Source: Moniliella sp. 'wahieum'
Taxonomy: Eukaryota > Basidiomycota > Moniliellomycetes > Moniliellales > Moniliellaceae
Assembly: GCA_003971905.1 (NCBI GenBank)
Contig: RSEE01000060.1
Span: 62,001 to 126,000, forward strand
Direction of reading: 5' to 3'
Length of the DNA: 64,000 nt
In this document: positions 21,674 through 33,216 of the stretch, in pieces
Layout: the number at the start of each line of letters is the position of its first letter
How positions within the stretch are numbered: position 1 is the stretch's first letter
Made by a program: the position numbers and the translations under genes
The notes under the pieces: model-generated
The model's database searches: none
What the model was told of the DNA's origin: nothing
Seen by the model: only the letters and a program-made list of their open reading frames with translations

Positions 21674-22059
21674 CTTAGCCTTCATTAACGTGATTGGGCT
21701 AACAGGGCCATAAAACGATTGCACCGATTGCCGGCGGGGTTAATCACCGATCCGATGCGGGATAGTTGATAGGGTTCGTTCAGCTTGGGATAAAGCACTG
21801 ACCCCGTGCTGGATCCACCGCAGCAGGGATAAAACACACACTGCTCTCTTGCGAGGCCTTTCGGATTGCGCCTGAGCGCGACACAGCCCCTGCGCCAGGC
21901 CGGCATTGCCAGCGTCGAGCACCGAGCAGTCGGGACCACCGCACACGACAGCCTGCTGTCCACCACCTTGAGCTGTCCACAGAACAGGTAAGTCATGCTG
22001 CCGGAGTGTTTCCCTATGGTCGATGCCGAGCGCAGAATGCTGATGAGGCGGGGACAGAA

Positions 22060-22326
22060 ATGACCCGGGGCACGACTTCGTTTGGTCTGCGCCACATCAA
22101 GGCGCACACGCTCTGCCGCCGGTGCGGCAAGCGCTCCTTCCACAAACAGCACAAGGAGTGCGCCTCGTGCGGTTACCCCTCGGCTAAGACGCGCTCGTAC
22201 CAATGGGGCCAAAAGGCTATCCGGCGCCGTACTACTGGCACTGGCCGCATGCGCCACCTCAAGACGGTGGCGCGCAAGGCAAAGAACGGCTTCCGCTCGG
22301 GTGCCCCCAAGGCTGCCTCGGCCTAA
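22060..22326 (+). CDS. RPL37: 60S ribosomal protein eL37
   Basis: Small zinc-binding large-subunit protein. The 88-residue product is intact: [20 protein letters not shown], then the Cys4 zinc site (CRRCG and CASCG), [20 protein letters not shown] and [16 protein letters not shown]. Length and motifs match the family throughout. A 70-bp intron in the 5' leader (21988-22057; donor GTAAGT, acceptor GGACAG) ends two bases before the ATG. This gene needs no frame correction, which shows the sequence can be read cleanly over short spans. Confidence 0.97.
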   Translation: MTRGTTSFGLRHIKAHTLCRRCGKRSFHKQHKECASCGYPSAKTRSYQWGQKAIRRRTTGTGRMRHLKTVARKAKNGFRSGAPKAASA

Positions 22327-24366
22327 GCTTGTCTGTGTCTACCTATATACTTCGTAGGCTGCACGCGGCGCGTGCATGCTGTACCTCTCCAAAATATGGC
22401 AATTTTGAGCCTCAAGTCCAACCGAACAGATCTATGGCTTGATGGGTTTGCATTGCTATATGAATGTCACTTGGACGAGATGCCGAAGAAAAGGATTGAT
22501 CCGGGCCGTGTTGCCGGGATATCCAGCTACGACAAGTGCCATTTCGCATACGGGATGGACAACCACTGCAGTTCAAGCACATGCTGTCTCCTTGTCCCTG
22601 GCCTACTTTCATCAATCATCCAGCATTGCGTAGGCTTCGCTAGTTTGATTGAGCACAGTAGGTGGTGGCATCTTCGGGGCGAGTGGGATCATTTTGTGCT
22701 CACCTGTGACAGCGAGCAAACCTCGTAACCATGATGCATGCTGTATGATGTGGTAACTGAGATATTTCAGCCTCCGGTTCGGCCCTTCTCGGATAGAACT
22801 GTACTCCACGAGCCTCTGTTTTATGGCCTGACCGTGCAGGGTGAAGGTGCCAGGCTTTGGTTGGCATATCAGCTAAGAGAGACGATGATAAGGTTTTTTG
22901 TCGGGACGGCTTCCTTCCTGCAATTCCGTAAAATAAGAGATCATGCAGATCATGAGAGAGCGCCGGACAAGAACAACTCGCTCCTGCTGGCGAAAGGGAA
23001 ATGAGTTGCGAAAGTGTGGTCGCCGTTTTGGAGGGGGACGCTAAGGCAAATTTGGTATCGGTGTTGTTTTGTGACCAAAAAAAGGCGAAATGGAAAGCAT
23101 TCCTAAGTAGTACGCGTAAGATAAGTATCGCGTTGGCCTGTTGTACACAAGACGCATTCAGCCTTACCACTGCACACCAGCGACTTGAGGGGGTTTATTG
23201 ACGAAGAGACGAGATAGTAACGAGAAGGGAGAACCAAGGATCATTTTGGGTAGCGACTAGAGATGATGGTATGATGGTAAACAAACACGGTCTGAGACCA
23301 TTTATTGTTTCCCCACTTTTAAGGGGCAAGCTAGCTACACCCTCCCCCGCGTCACCTCTATGGTCTCCCACGCTACAAAGGAAAACGTCAGTCGCTACCA
23401 ATCTCAATTCTTCTTGGAGCGAAGCAGCTGACGAAGCTCCCCCTGAGTGCAGGCCACAACTCCACAGCAGAAAGCGCCCACGAAGGGCAATGCCATTTAA
23501 CTTGAGCACATGACCCACCTTGGTTCCCGTATCTTGTCCAAGACCCACTCTGACCGCGGTCTTTTTCCTCTCGAAGCACGTACCCACGACCTCGGTCCCT
23601 TCTTCTCTTCTCGCTAGATCCCAGTCCCTTCGTAGCTTGAGGGTGGCGGGGCGTTATTCTTTATTCAAGGTCGTAGTCACGGAGGAGTGACGCAAGCTTC
23701 CGTGTTCCAAGAATGGTAATGCGCTGTGCAGGAACGCCGTCACCAGATGCCCCGGGGCCCGCCTGCCTTTCCTAACGTCACGTCTCGCCTATATATTCTC
23801 AGTGGGAATGCACCTATGGCTATATATACTAGTATTGTGGGTGATTTTGGTGCTTGGGTCGTCTATACTATCATTGATTCGATAGCGGAGACTGCGTATT
23901 TCCAACATCCGTTGTGTCGCTGTTGGAGTTTGGAGTGCTAGCAGATCAGCTTGATCAACGCTTCAGTACTCAGTACTCAGTCGGAAAAATGAGCACAGGC
24001 TCGTGAGCTCACGCGAGCAAAGCAGAGAGAGAGAGAGGTGGGGGGAGCGAGGCGGTGGTGGATTATGACAGAAGCATCAATCGGGCATAAGGGCAGTTCC
24101 CCGGAGCATCCCCTATCTGGGCTGTCTCGCTCCTTGGATTCTTGTAGTGACGGGGCGCTTGATCCAGAACAAGGAACTATCCCTGCCTATCTGGGCGATG
24201 AGACGAAGAGAACGACGGCCCCCGCCTGCTTACATCTCCGTGGGACCTACTTGTCGCAACCGAAAGACGCCAAGGGATTTGACCCGGCTGATGATGGGGA
24301 TGGCGATGGCCCTTGGGGTGCAGCAGGCGATTGCTCGATGGTCGATATTGACTTGATGGCCCAGGG
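22327..24366. other. intergenic region, no supported gene
   Basis: Several 60-150-codon frames on both strands overlap (for example 22372-22728 +, 22700-23170 -, 23195-23587 -), none with a recognised motif or splice context. A (CAGTACT)2 heptad pair lies at 23964-23977. Confidence 0.35.
23964..23977. repeat. (CAGTACT)2 heptad array
   Basis: Two perfect copies of CAGTACT (palindrome AGTACT plus C). The same word recurs near 46217 and 63040. Confidence 0.7.
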
Positions 24367-25044
24367 TTGCCGTGGGAAGAAAAACTACCTCTCCCAACGA
24401 AAAGATTCAAGGTATTTTACCTCAACATATGGCACATCACCATCGTCCTCGTCCTCGTCTGGTCTAAAACAACGCCCCACACCGTCTTCACTCGCCGTGT
24501 GCAGCCTATGGACCTAGATGGCCAGGCGAAGCCCGATACCTCGTACCCCCGCCAACACTGTCCCAATGTTTCTGCATCCAACGCGACTGGTACTCTCAGC
24601 ACGTCCACGAGCCACCAGGCCCCTTATTCCCACTCCTACTTTGATGATCAAAGGGCGGAAGAGTAGATGGAGTTCGACGAAAGTGATCCGGAAGCTATGT
24701 CTGCCGACGAGAAGGTACCGAGTGGGACGTACGAAACACATCTATCGGCGGAAAAGGATGGCAAGCTGGACATTTCAACTGGACACACCTACTATGTCGC
24801 CTCAAGCGGGTTAGCACCAGAAGTGTACGTGCTTCGAACCTCAAGTCGTCATTGTGACAGATCCAACTCACATGACAGCCACCAGTCTCACAACAGTACT
24901 CGGTCAAGAGATTCAGATCGCACCATTGTCGTCACTTGCCGCACCGGAGACGAAGGCGAAGGGAATAGGAAGGACTCGATCAGGTCTGACCTTATCCTCC
25001 CTTTCAGTCTCATGCCTTTCCTTGGGATGTGGCATGCTACCTGA
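24367..25044 (+). CDS. possible acidic, Ser/His-rich protein
   Basis: One frame is open from 24367 to 25042 except for a single TAG at 24664-24666. It holds stretches of coding-like composition: YPRQHCPNVSASNATGTLS, YFDDQRAEE, then MEFDESDPEAMSADEKV, THLSAEKDGKLDISTGHTYY and a Ser/His/Asp-rich run. The adjoining frame upstream (24038-24517) is similar in character. A base error at the TAG, or a short intron, would join them. No domain is recognised, no promoter was identified, and the ATG is unsure. Confidence 0.33.
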
Positions 25045-25874
25045 TGTTGAGAAACCCCTGCATTCGGATTTTGTTTTTTGTGCAACCACACCACACACCT
25101 CAGTCATGTATGCTCCTTCCCCGACCACATCGCCCTCTCACATTCCCAGTTTGCATCCTCCACCCCCCTTTCCCATCCGCACCGACTACATCCTCGGCTC
25201 TTGTCATTAAAGGCGGTTGTGATCGCCCGAAATGAGGGCACAGAGCATCAAATTCATCAGACATGACCTGAACCATCTCCGTCGCGTCGCTTGGGGACCG
25301 CAGCCCCCAAGAAGGTCGCTAAGGGCTCCAACAACATATTTTACCCGCTCAATTTTGCCCTTCCCACTTTTAGTACCACAACTAAAAGCGGATGGTGTTT
25401 CCTCTGTTCCATCTCTGCCTGCAATCCGGGCAGTGGGATGTGAAGCTTGCAGCACAAAACAATCAGTAGTTCAGATGAATACACTCCATTCTGACTATAC
25501 TTTCCCTTTCTTTTTTTTCCTGACCTTGTGGCCACATGGTGCTGACACTGCTTGAGCAGGCCAACAATGTGCAGAGTAAGGCTGCACATATGGGAGTGAT
25601 TATGACCACGGTTGCATCAAGGGCGACTAAGTTTTCGAAAAGAGCAAAAAGGTTAGGACTGTCGTCATCGACGTCATCCTCCAAGTCCATCCAGCACACT
25701 CTGGCGGACAGACAATCCGACGTTCCTGCATCAGCCGGCATGCAGAGCATCCCATTAGCATGTCTCTCCTCTATCTACTCCTTGACCCTCATTGTGCTCC
25801 ACAGTTGCTCTTGCGATGCATGCATTTTTGGACATGGCACCCTCGCGTCCAAGGAGGGTTTCCCAGGCAGCACA
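25045..25874. other. intergenic region, 3' flank of the Rieske gene
   Basis: A frame at 25536-26015 (+) runs antisense into the Rieske gene. It has Ser- and Lys-rich segments but no motif. Nothing is supported. Confidence 0.35.
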
Positions 25875-26871
25875 TTACCCGATGACAAGCTTGCCATCCG
25901 CATCGTTGAAGCTGTAAGTAGGAATTTCGAGGTTGAGCGGAGCAGGGCCCTTGCGAATACGGCCGGAAATGTCATAGTGAGAACCGTGGCAGGGCAGCAG
26001 AACCATCCACCATAGTCACCCGCCTCACCAATGGGAACACACCCAAGTGCGTGCAGACGCCGAGCATGACAAGCCATTCGGGGCGCTGGACACGCTGTTC
26101 GTCCGACTCGGGTCCCGAAGCGAGGCAACGTCCACCACGATTCGGCCTCCTTGATTTCTTCCGGGGTACGGTGGCGGACAAAGACGGGCTTGCCACGCCA
26201 TTTGATCACGGCATTCTTACCCAGCGGAATCGAATTCAGTTCCCCTCTACCTTGGCATGGCGAGAACGTCGGCGGAAGGACTAAGAGTGGAGGTAATCGT
26301 GCACAGCCGATTTGCCCCCCGCTGCCGTCAGAACACCCAAAGAGCCAATGACAAAGTACGACAGGGTCTGGTTCGCCTGCGGGTCCTTGACTCGCACATC
26401 GTCGTAGTCCGGCACCTTGGGTGCAACACTCTTGGTCGACGTAGACATGTACCGCTGCCCCCCCAGGCTGCGGGACGGGTTGGTGTTGAGCGCAGTTTTA
26501 AACGCACCGCTGGACGTCAGGCTACTTGCCCATTTGGGCGGCGCCTCGTGCCGAGGGTGCCCATGCTCCCCATGGGGCAGCAGACGCAGCTGCAGGGGCG
26601 TCGTCTTGGGAATACCAGTAGCCGTGGCAGCGACACTGGGCCTGTTGAACAGACACGGTCAGCATGGCGCATGGATACACAAGGCCGCAAGAACAGGAAG
26701 GCGGCTGAGTAGGCGCCACAACCTCGGGCAGACGCGCGGGAAGAGTGGGGGCCAGGCGGAAAACGGGGGGCGGGTGCATCGCACCAGGGCATGCGGGCAA
26801 TAGGAGCAGGATGGGGGGCACGTACGCCAGGTGAGGGGCTTCTTGAGCACGAAGCGCGTGAGGCTGGCCAT
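25875..26871 (-). CDS. RIP1: Rieske iron-sulfur subunit of the cytochrome bc1 complex
   Basis: Mitochondrial inner-membrane electron carrier of complex III. Exon 1 (26826-26871) encodes [15 protein letters not shown], start of a targeting peptide. A 184-bp intron (26642-26825; donor GTACGT, acceptor CAACAG) follows. Exon 2 continues with [20 protein letters not shown], then the membrane anchor region [39 protein letters not shown] and EEIKEAE. The [2Fe-2S] ligand loops are split between frames: [10 protein letters not shown] then [14 protein letters not shown], and a second Cys/His loop. It ends DGKLVIG and TAA at 25875-25877. At least four one- or two-base breaks are needed. Since every cluster-binding block is present in some frame, sequence error is the simplest explanation. 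Confidence 0.93.
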
Positions 26872-29050
26872 TCTGGAGGGTAGCAGGAAAGAAGCTGGGG
26901 CTGGCTTGCTCACCACCGCCTGGTTTGCTGCGTGCATGGCCGCTGGGTGCTGCTGCTGGCGCCCAGCGCTCCAGCACTCCCAGCCGCCATCCCGGGTGGG
27001 GCCGCAGGCAGCACGGCGCCTGTATGGTCCCAGCTTACAAATTCTGGCCTCAGACCCCGTGCTGGGCCCCGTACTGCGCCGCTGTTCCGTTTCTAATCCC
27101 GCGAACCAGTCCGATTTGAACATTTGCCCTGCGAGCACTGTGTTGATGCATTGCGTACGTAAGACAGGCGACAGTTGAACGTTGAAGTTGCGGCTTGGTT
27201 GCTCCCGCCTCTCCGCGGAATTGGACGTAGTAACCGACCACGCCTTTTACCAGGCACCAACCTCCAAGTACTTACTGATGAATTTCGCGCGACGCGTGAC
27301 GTCGTATCAATCGCCCCAGCCGTCCCTCCGCGCTGATCTTCACCACGCCTCTGCACACCACTCGTCTCGGCAGCTTAACGCTTACCTACGTAATCGCATA
27401 GTCGGCAGGTAATTCATTGATCTACTCCAACACAGTACGTATGGAGAGGGGGATATAAGGCGGTGTGTGTAACGGAGGCATGAAGCCGAAGATGGTGAAG
27501 ATTGGATCGAGGACGACACAGGCTGAGTACTCAGGAGTGTACTGAGTAGTAGGCCTTGTTGAGTACGCAGACCCAGTTGAGAAGGATCATGCTGTGTCTT
27601 TTCATGCAGCACGCTGGGTCTGATGCGCCCTGCGCAAAAGCGCAAAGCCAGTGCAGAGCGCAGATCATTCGACCAACACGGAGTACCAGAGAGCACTGCG
27701 GATCGAATGCACGAGCTAGCGCACTAGCATACCTGGACGTTGGCTCAGCCAGCGGGATTGAGACGGAGGGTGGGGGATGCGTCATGCATGGGTCTGGGTA
27801 TAGTTCTCCAGGGCCTCATACTTCTGGGCGTCAAATTTCAAATAGCCCCAAGAGGCCGCAATATAGGCAGCCTTGAAGCTTGATTGTCGAAGATCGGTCG
27901 TATCGCTTCAAACGCTTCAGGGCCGCAGCCAGCTGTAGCACAGACAATGCGCCGGCACCTAACCGGCATCGTCGGTGGCTAGTTGCTAGTAAAGCTTAAA
28001 GCCATTGACTAGTGACTAGTTACTAGTTAGCGCTTAGCGCTTAGCGCTTTATATTTATAGCAACCACACTACCTGGGGGTTGCCTGGCATGCGTGGCGTC
28101 GCAGTCGCATGTCATGCATGTCACATTGTCACATGTTGCTGTGGCGCTGTGCCTCCGGGAGGCCTACGCACTATGGCGGCTAGACTACAACGACGGTCCT
28201 CAGTATGTGGCAGAAGGTAGACGAGGGAGAACTAGCTGAACTATCGACGATCGATGATCGCATATAAGGCGCTGGGGTCGAAGCAGGCAGTGCGCTGGTG
28301 CCACAGAGCGGATGCACTGGCCAGAAACCGGAGCGCTAGCGACGTCGATCCCCGAACGCCACATGCAGGCGCAAACCCAACAGGCCGCAGTAGGTCGCTC
28401 TGGGGGAGCTGGAAGCTTGACACACCGTCCCGCTCGTCCCCGCCCGCTCGCCACTGTTCCGATGGACCGCCGATCACCAGACTGCAGCACAGCACCGGTG
28501 TGGTGCAGTTTTTTTCGCCATCCGCATGGGGCCAGGACGTCGGCCGGCCGCTGCGCTTTGCTTCGCTTCCCGCACTGGAATCGGTGACAGTCATCGATGG
28601 TCAGGACGAGATTGGCAAGTGGCTAGTCAAGTGCTAGTGACGAGCACTGGGGACGCGTGACGCGTGGCAAGGCACGGGGCGAGAGGTTGCAAGGGGCCCA
28701 ACGACGCAGCGCGGGCAGAGGAAGCGCTAATAACCAGTAGCTAGCAACTGCGCTCCCGCTCAGCGCTCAGCGTGAGCGCTGACTCGGCTGAGCCCCGTGC
28801 GTCCCGCCCCACTCCGCCCCGCAATCGGCAATGGAACAGTGGGCTGGTGCCTGGGTGCCGGTGGCTGGTGAGCTATGCCCGCTGACCGGTGACCGGCGAC
28901 CAGTGGGCACAGCCAGAGGCCCCCGCCAGTCTGAAAGACTTGGACAGCGCCGACTGCCTACCGCCTGCACCCCATCCACCTTCTGCGTCGCCCACCACCA
29001 CCACCGCGCCCCTCTCTTCACCCCCTTCCCACATTCTTTTGCTCGGCGCG
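26872..29050. other. intergenic region with heptad arrays
   Basis: No supported gene. It contains the longest perfect heptad array (28008-28049) and GATCGATGATCG words near 28240. The last 70 bases before 29051 are CT- and CACC-rich, a plausible leader for the lipase gene. Confidence 0.5.
28008..28049. repeat. six-unit heptad array with palindrome switch
   Basis: Six consecutive 7-bp units without interruption: ACTAGTG, ACTAGTT, ACTAGTT, AGCGCTT, AGCGCTT, AGCGCTT. The palindromic 6-mer changes from ACTAGT to AGCGCT at unit four while the 7-bp register is kept exactly. Confidence 0.92.
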
Positions 29051-30561
29051 ATGCGTGCTGTGCTGCCGCTTGCCCTTATCCTCGCTGTCGTGCTGGCCGC
29101 CCTGGCTGCGGCCATGCCTTCGCCCGATGCCTTCGCCCAGCCCAACCGTGAGCCGAGGGGCGTGCAGGCTGTCCGCCGCGCCTCGATTGCCCCCCGAGCG
29201 TCTAACAATGTGACCTACCGCCTCCCCACTCCGACCCCTTCTACCTCCGCCCGGCAACATTAGTCTCTACAAGCCCGGCGATGTCATCCGCACCCGTGTC
29301 ATCCAGCCCGAGTAAAGGTCAACGGTGCCGGCCGTACACCCAGATCCTCTACCGCACCACCACACCCAGGGTCACCCCTCGGCCACCGTGACGACTGCCA
29401 TCGAACCCGCCAGCGGATCGCCCCCGCGCATGATGTCCTACCACATCTGGGAAGACTCGACCAACCGTGACTGTGCTCCCTCCTACACCCATCCTCCTCG
29501 GCAACGATGCGCCCAACATCATGGTACTCGGTACGTGATCCCTCTCTCTTCCATTACTGCCTTCATGCTAAACCATCTTCTGCGTGTAGGCGACGATGTG
29601 CCGGTGTGGTTCGACTTTTTGTCGAAAGGCATCACGGTTGTCGGCCCGACTACGAAGGCCCCAAATCTGCGTTGTTTGCCGGATTCCAGGCTGGCTATGC
29701 CATTCTGGACTCGGCTCGTGCCGTCAGGAACTACCTCAATGGCCGGCAGACGCCAAGGTTACCATGACGGGCTACTCGGAAGGTGCACATGTGACCTGCT
29801 GGGCCGCCAACTTGGCCCCGTCGTATGCACCTGACCTCAACATTGTTGGCACTTCACATGGAGGCACAACCAATCGACATGGAGCTTACGCTGCGTCACT
29901 TTGACAACACGTCCTTCTCTGGATTTACGCTTGGTGGCATGCACGGCATGATGGCTGCTTACCCCAAATTCAACCGTACCATTACCCAGCATGCTCAACA
30001 GCGCGTCCTCACCGACCTGGCCAGCATCTACGCGCCTCCTGTCTGCCATGCAATCTGCGTGGCGCCGCCTACGCCAACATTCCTTACATGGAAATGCTCA
30101 ACTTGCCCAGTGGCGATCCCTACAACGATCCTGTCGTGCGTGTTGTTTTGAACCGGGAAACATGTGGAGTAACAAGTCCTCCGTGGGTGTTGGATACCCC
30201 AAGTTCCCCCGTATGATCTATCAAGGCCGGAATGACGATGTTATCAGCTACGCTGCGGTCCAGGCCTACGTCGACCAACAGTGCCAGCACGGCGCTAACA
30301 TTCAGTTTAACATTTACGAAGCCAACGCCCACACGGCTCCGCAACTTGTCATTGGCGGAGACCTGAATGCCATGCTGTTCACGCTCCAGGTGTTGGAGTT
30401 GGACGGCCAAGCCTTTGTGCCCGTACCGTGTGGATCACCCTCCCCACCTTGCTCAACCTGTGACATTGGGCGTCGACGATCTGCTCGGTGGCAACATTCT
30501 TGCTGCCTTCCAAACGCTTTGGAACCAAGGCCAAACCGTGCTGGGCAGCATTGGCTTGTAA
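29051..30561 (+). CDS. secretory lipase
   Basis: Extracellular triacylglycerol lipase of the fungal secretory-lipase family (alpha/beta hydrolase). The start at 29051 gives a signal peptide ([19 protein letters not shown]). After breaks near 29235 and 29314 come [32 protein letters not shown] and [18 protein letters not shown] 59-bp intron (29531-29589; donor GTACGT) splits [15 protein letters not shown]. The nucleophile elbow is in [18 protein letters not shown] (GYSEG). Later [19 protein letters not shown] carries the likely catalytic Asp and YEANAHTAP the His. The end is [17 protein letters not shown] and TAA at 30559-30561. At least six frame changes are needed. All three catalytic residues are present. 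Role: release of fatty acids from external lipids. Confidence 0.88.
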
Positions 30562-33216
30562 TCCCGTTTTCTTTTTCTTTCCTTTTGTTTGAACTGTATC
30601 CACTCCACCCTCTCTCGTAACACCTCCCTTGCTCTTGTTCTTTTTGCTCTGCCTGTGCACAGCCACATTTTTTATCCTCTTTTGGTCGTCTTGTCACGTG
30701 TCATTGCTACTTCTCGAGTGGTCTATGCCCTTCCATAGCCACCTCTGATGGTAGCTAGGGCTGAACTGTTGGTTTATCCCTCGGACATTTGATCCAAATT
30801 AACACCAGTTTCTGGTTAACTGTATGAATGGCGTGGACCTTGGCAGATGATAACGAGAAGAAGTACCGCCTACCACTGTAGGCATACCAGTGGGCAGCTC
30901 GCTCGTTCACTCTGAACATACTGACACGGACAAGGTGTGCAAATGTTGTTGAGCCGACCTAACCGAGCTGGCGCCCTACTATATGTCAGAAGAGTGCGGC
31001 CCGACCTCGGATGTGCTGGCTCATGCTGGCGTCGCAAGATTGCAACGGAGACGATAAAAAGAGTTGGGGCGTTTTATACAAACGCGCCTTGCCAAACACA
31101 GTACGGCAGCGATGTTTGGCCCGACGGACTGTTCCGGTGACTTCTGCAGAATGGTCGCATCCCGCTCTCACACCCTGCTGCGTTTTCGTAGCATCGGATC
31201 TTGTTCGTAAATGGCCTTCCTGCAGTTCCAAATCATCTCCCCTCTCTTAGGATGCGCCCTTCTGCTCTGCCCGGCGTTGTCGTAGTAACGTCAGAGAACA
31301 TATAACATCCCATGCTTTTCCTTCGTAGTCTCGTGTGCATCTCCCAAGAGCAAAACACTTTGCTTTCCTCATTGCTCCAAAGGGCTTCGTCGGTCATACA
31401 AGGAGAATCGCTCGATAAAATGGTGTGATCCGCGTAGGGTACTTGCACATAATCGATTTAGGAGACCAACGCACCAGTGTGTGCCAGAAAGAGAGAGATA
31501 CGGATTTGGCCAACTGGCGATGCCGGCGCGACACTATTTTGGGCCATACTTTGTGGTGGGCGTGGACTGCATCAGCAACTTGTTGTGGACGATCCCTGCT
31601 GGGACATGATACCTGCGCTTCCCCTGCCTCCCTACCCAAAATTAAATCATCTCCCAGCATCAACAACTCTGTGGGAGCTTCTTTCCGATATGAACTGTGA
31701 CTGTGAACGTTGACGACCACACTCAACAATCAACAGATGCGGCCTCTCGAGCCCCGAAGCAGACCCCGCGGCACGTGACATCGCCGTTGCCCACAGCGCA
31801 TTTATCTCAAGTCAACTTGATGCATGTAGCATGATGCATGGTTGACTGTTGCCATCAACCGTTGGGTCGGACGTGTATCCCGCCCTCGAGACTGTTGCAG
31901 ACGTTGCTGGGATTCTTGGACCGCTGATCTGGACATCATGAACAGGCCACGCGGGCTTGAACATCGTGATCCTGTGATCCTCCCCATATCACTCACTATC
32001 AGAGGAGTGGGGTGGGTGGGGCCAAAGGCCTAAGGCCTCGCTAAAAGGCCTAGCTAAGGTGTGCGCGAACGTTTAGCGTCGGAAATCGCATGAGTCGGAG
32101 ACTGAGCCTCGCCTCAGCGCCATCGCTCAGCCTGAGGTGTTTGTGCTGCAACTGTGGCGGTGACTGGGCGATAATGGGTCTCCTCCGGGTCCTCTGCAGT
32201 GGATTGGGTGGACCCTACTGAGACTACTAACCTGTGGGCCGAACCGAGAAGGAGGATTGCGGCGTAGTGCCAGAGACACTGTATTTAAAAAAAGTGCGGA
32301 AGCGCTGCCTCGTTTCGGATGGGAGTAAACTAATGCCTGGCAGTTAGGGCTTAACGAACAGCGCTATAGTGCTTCTGTGCTGCTTCGAATATGCCCTCGC
32401 CGCCTTTGAATTTCATGCAGGCACATGCCTGTGTGGGTTGCGTTGTTTGCGTTGTCCTCCGTCAAGCGTCGACGTCTCAGAGAAACGCACAACAGTCCAA
32501 CAGGATATATCACGCTGCCCTTCCGTGAGGAGAAGAGCAGACCCTATACTGGGGCGACCCGGACACTCAAGTGACTACCTAAGGCCACGGCAGGCAGGGC
32601 GACTAGCAGTGACTGGTGTTTGGCGGGCGGCGGGCGCAGAGACTGATGCCCCAGTGACATCATTATATTGATGTGAGGCAAGGCAACATCGCAGAGACGC
32701 CACAGCTACGCTCGCGTAAATGGCTCATTTTAAACCCAGCAGCCTGTGATGCACATGCGAAGGCACCGTCTTGTTGCAGCACAAGGGCGCACACCCACGA
32801 TGCTCTCCCAGCGGCAATGTGTGATCCAGGTTGGTCGATGTGCGGGGAAGGGACGGGGCAGTACGCGCCCTAATACCGTTGACAGCATTGGTCGGGCGGG
32901 GGCACAAGCACAGTGTGCGTGAGCTGCCATGGGCAACGGCTGGAGCCAGGGCAGACGCGAGGGTCAGCGCTCAGCCTGGCTCCCGCTCAGGCCGCACCGT
33001 CCCGTCCCCCCTCCATATATTGGCAGTGCCAGATCAGTGCAGGCACTCTACTCACTTGTAACCCCACCATCACCGCTTCCGCTGCAAGAGCAATTCCCTG
33101 CCTTTGAACCAGTAGATCTAACGCCCCAAGGCCGCCTCCCCCATCAATACGATCCACTATCGAACCATGGGCCTGCCCACGGCCGTTTCAGCCTTGGCCA
33201 AACCCCCTACGTCCCG
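30562..33216. other. intergenic region, no supported gene
   Basis: 3' flank of the lipase and 5' flank of the kinase. The longest frames (31394-31729 -, 31425-31700 +) are mutually antisense and motif-free. An in-frame open stretch ahead of the kinase (32929-33216) may be extra N terminus, though an ATATAT word at 33015-33020 suggests that transcription begins inside it. Confidence 0.35.

Noticed and set aside
23195-23587. 130-codon minus-strand frame with a ribosomal-protein-like feel (KVGHVLKLNGIALRGRF)
   Set aside because: No ribosomal protein family could be matched across any combination of frames, and no intron or leader supports a gene.
24664-24666. In-frame TAG codons (also 40082-40084) as a sign of TAG reassignment
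   Set aside because: RNase H2C ends correctly at TAG and other genes use TAA/TGA normally. Frame errors explain the rest.
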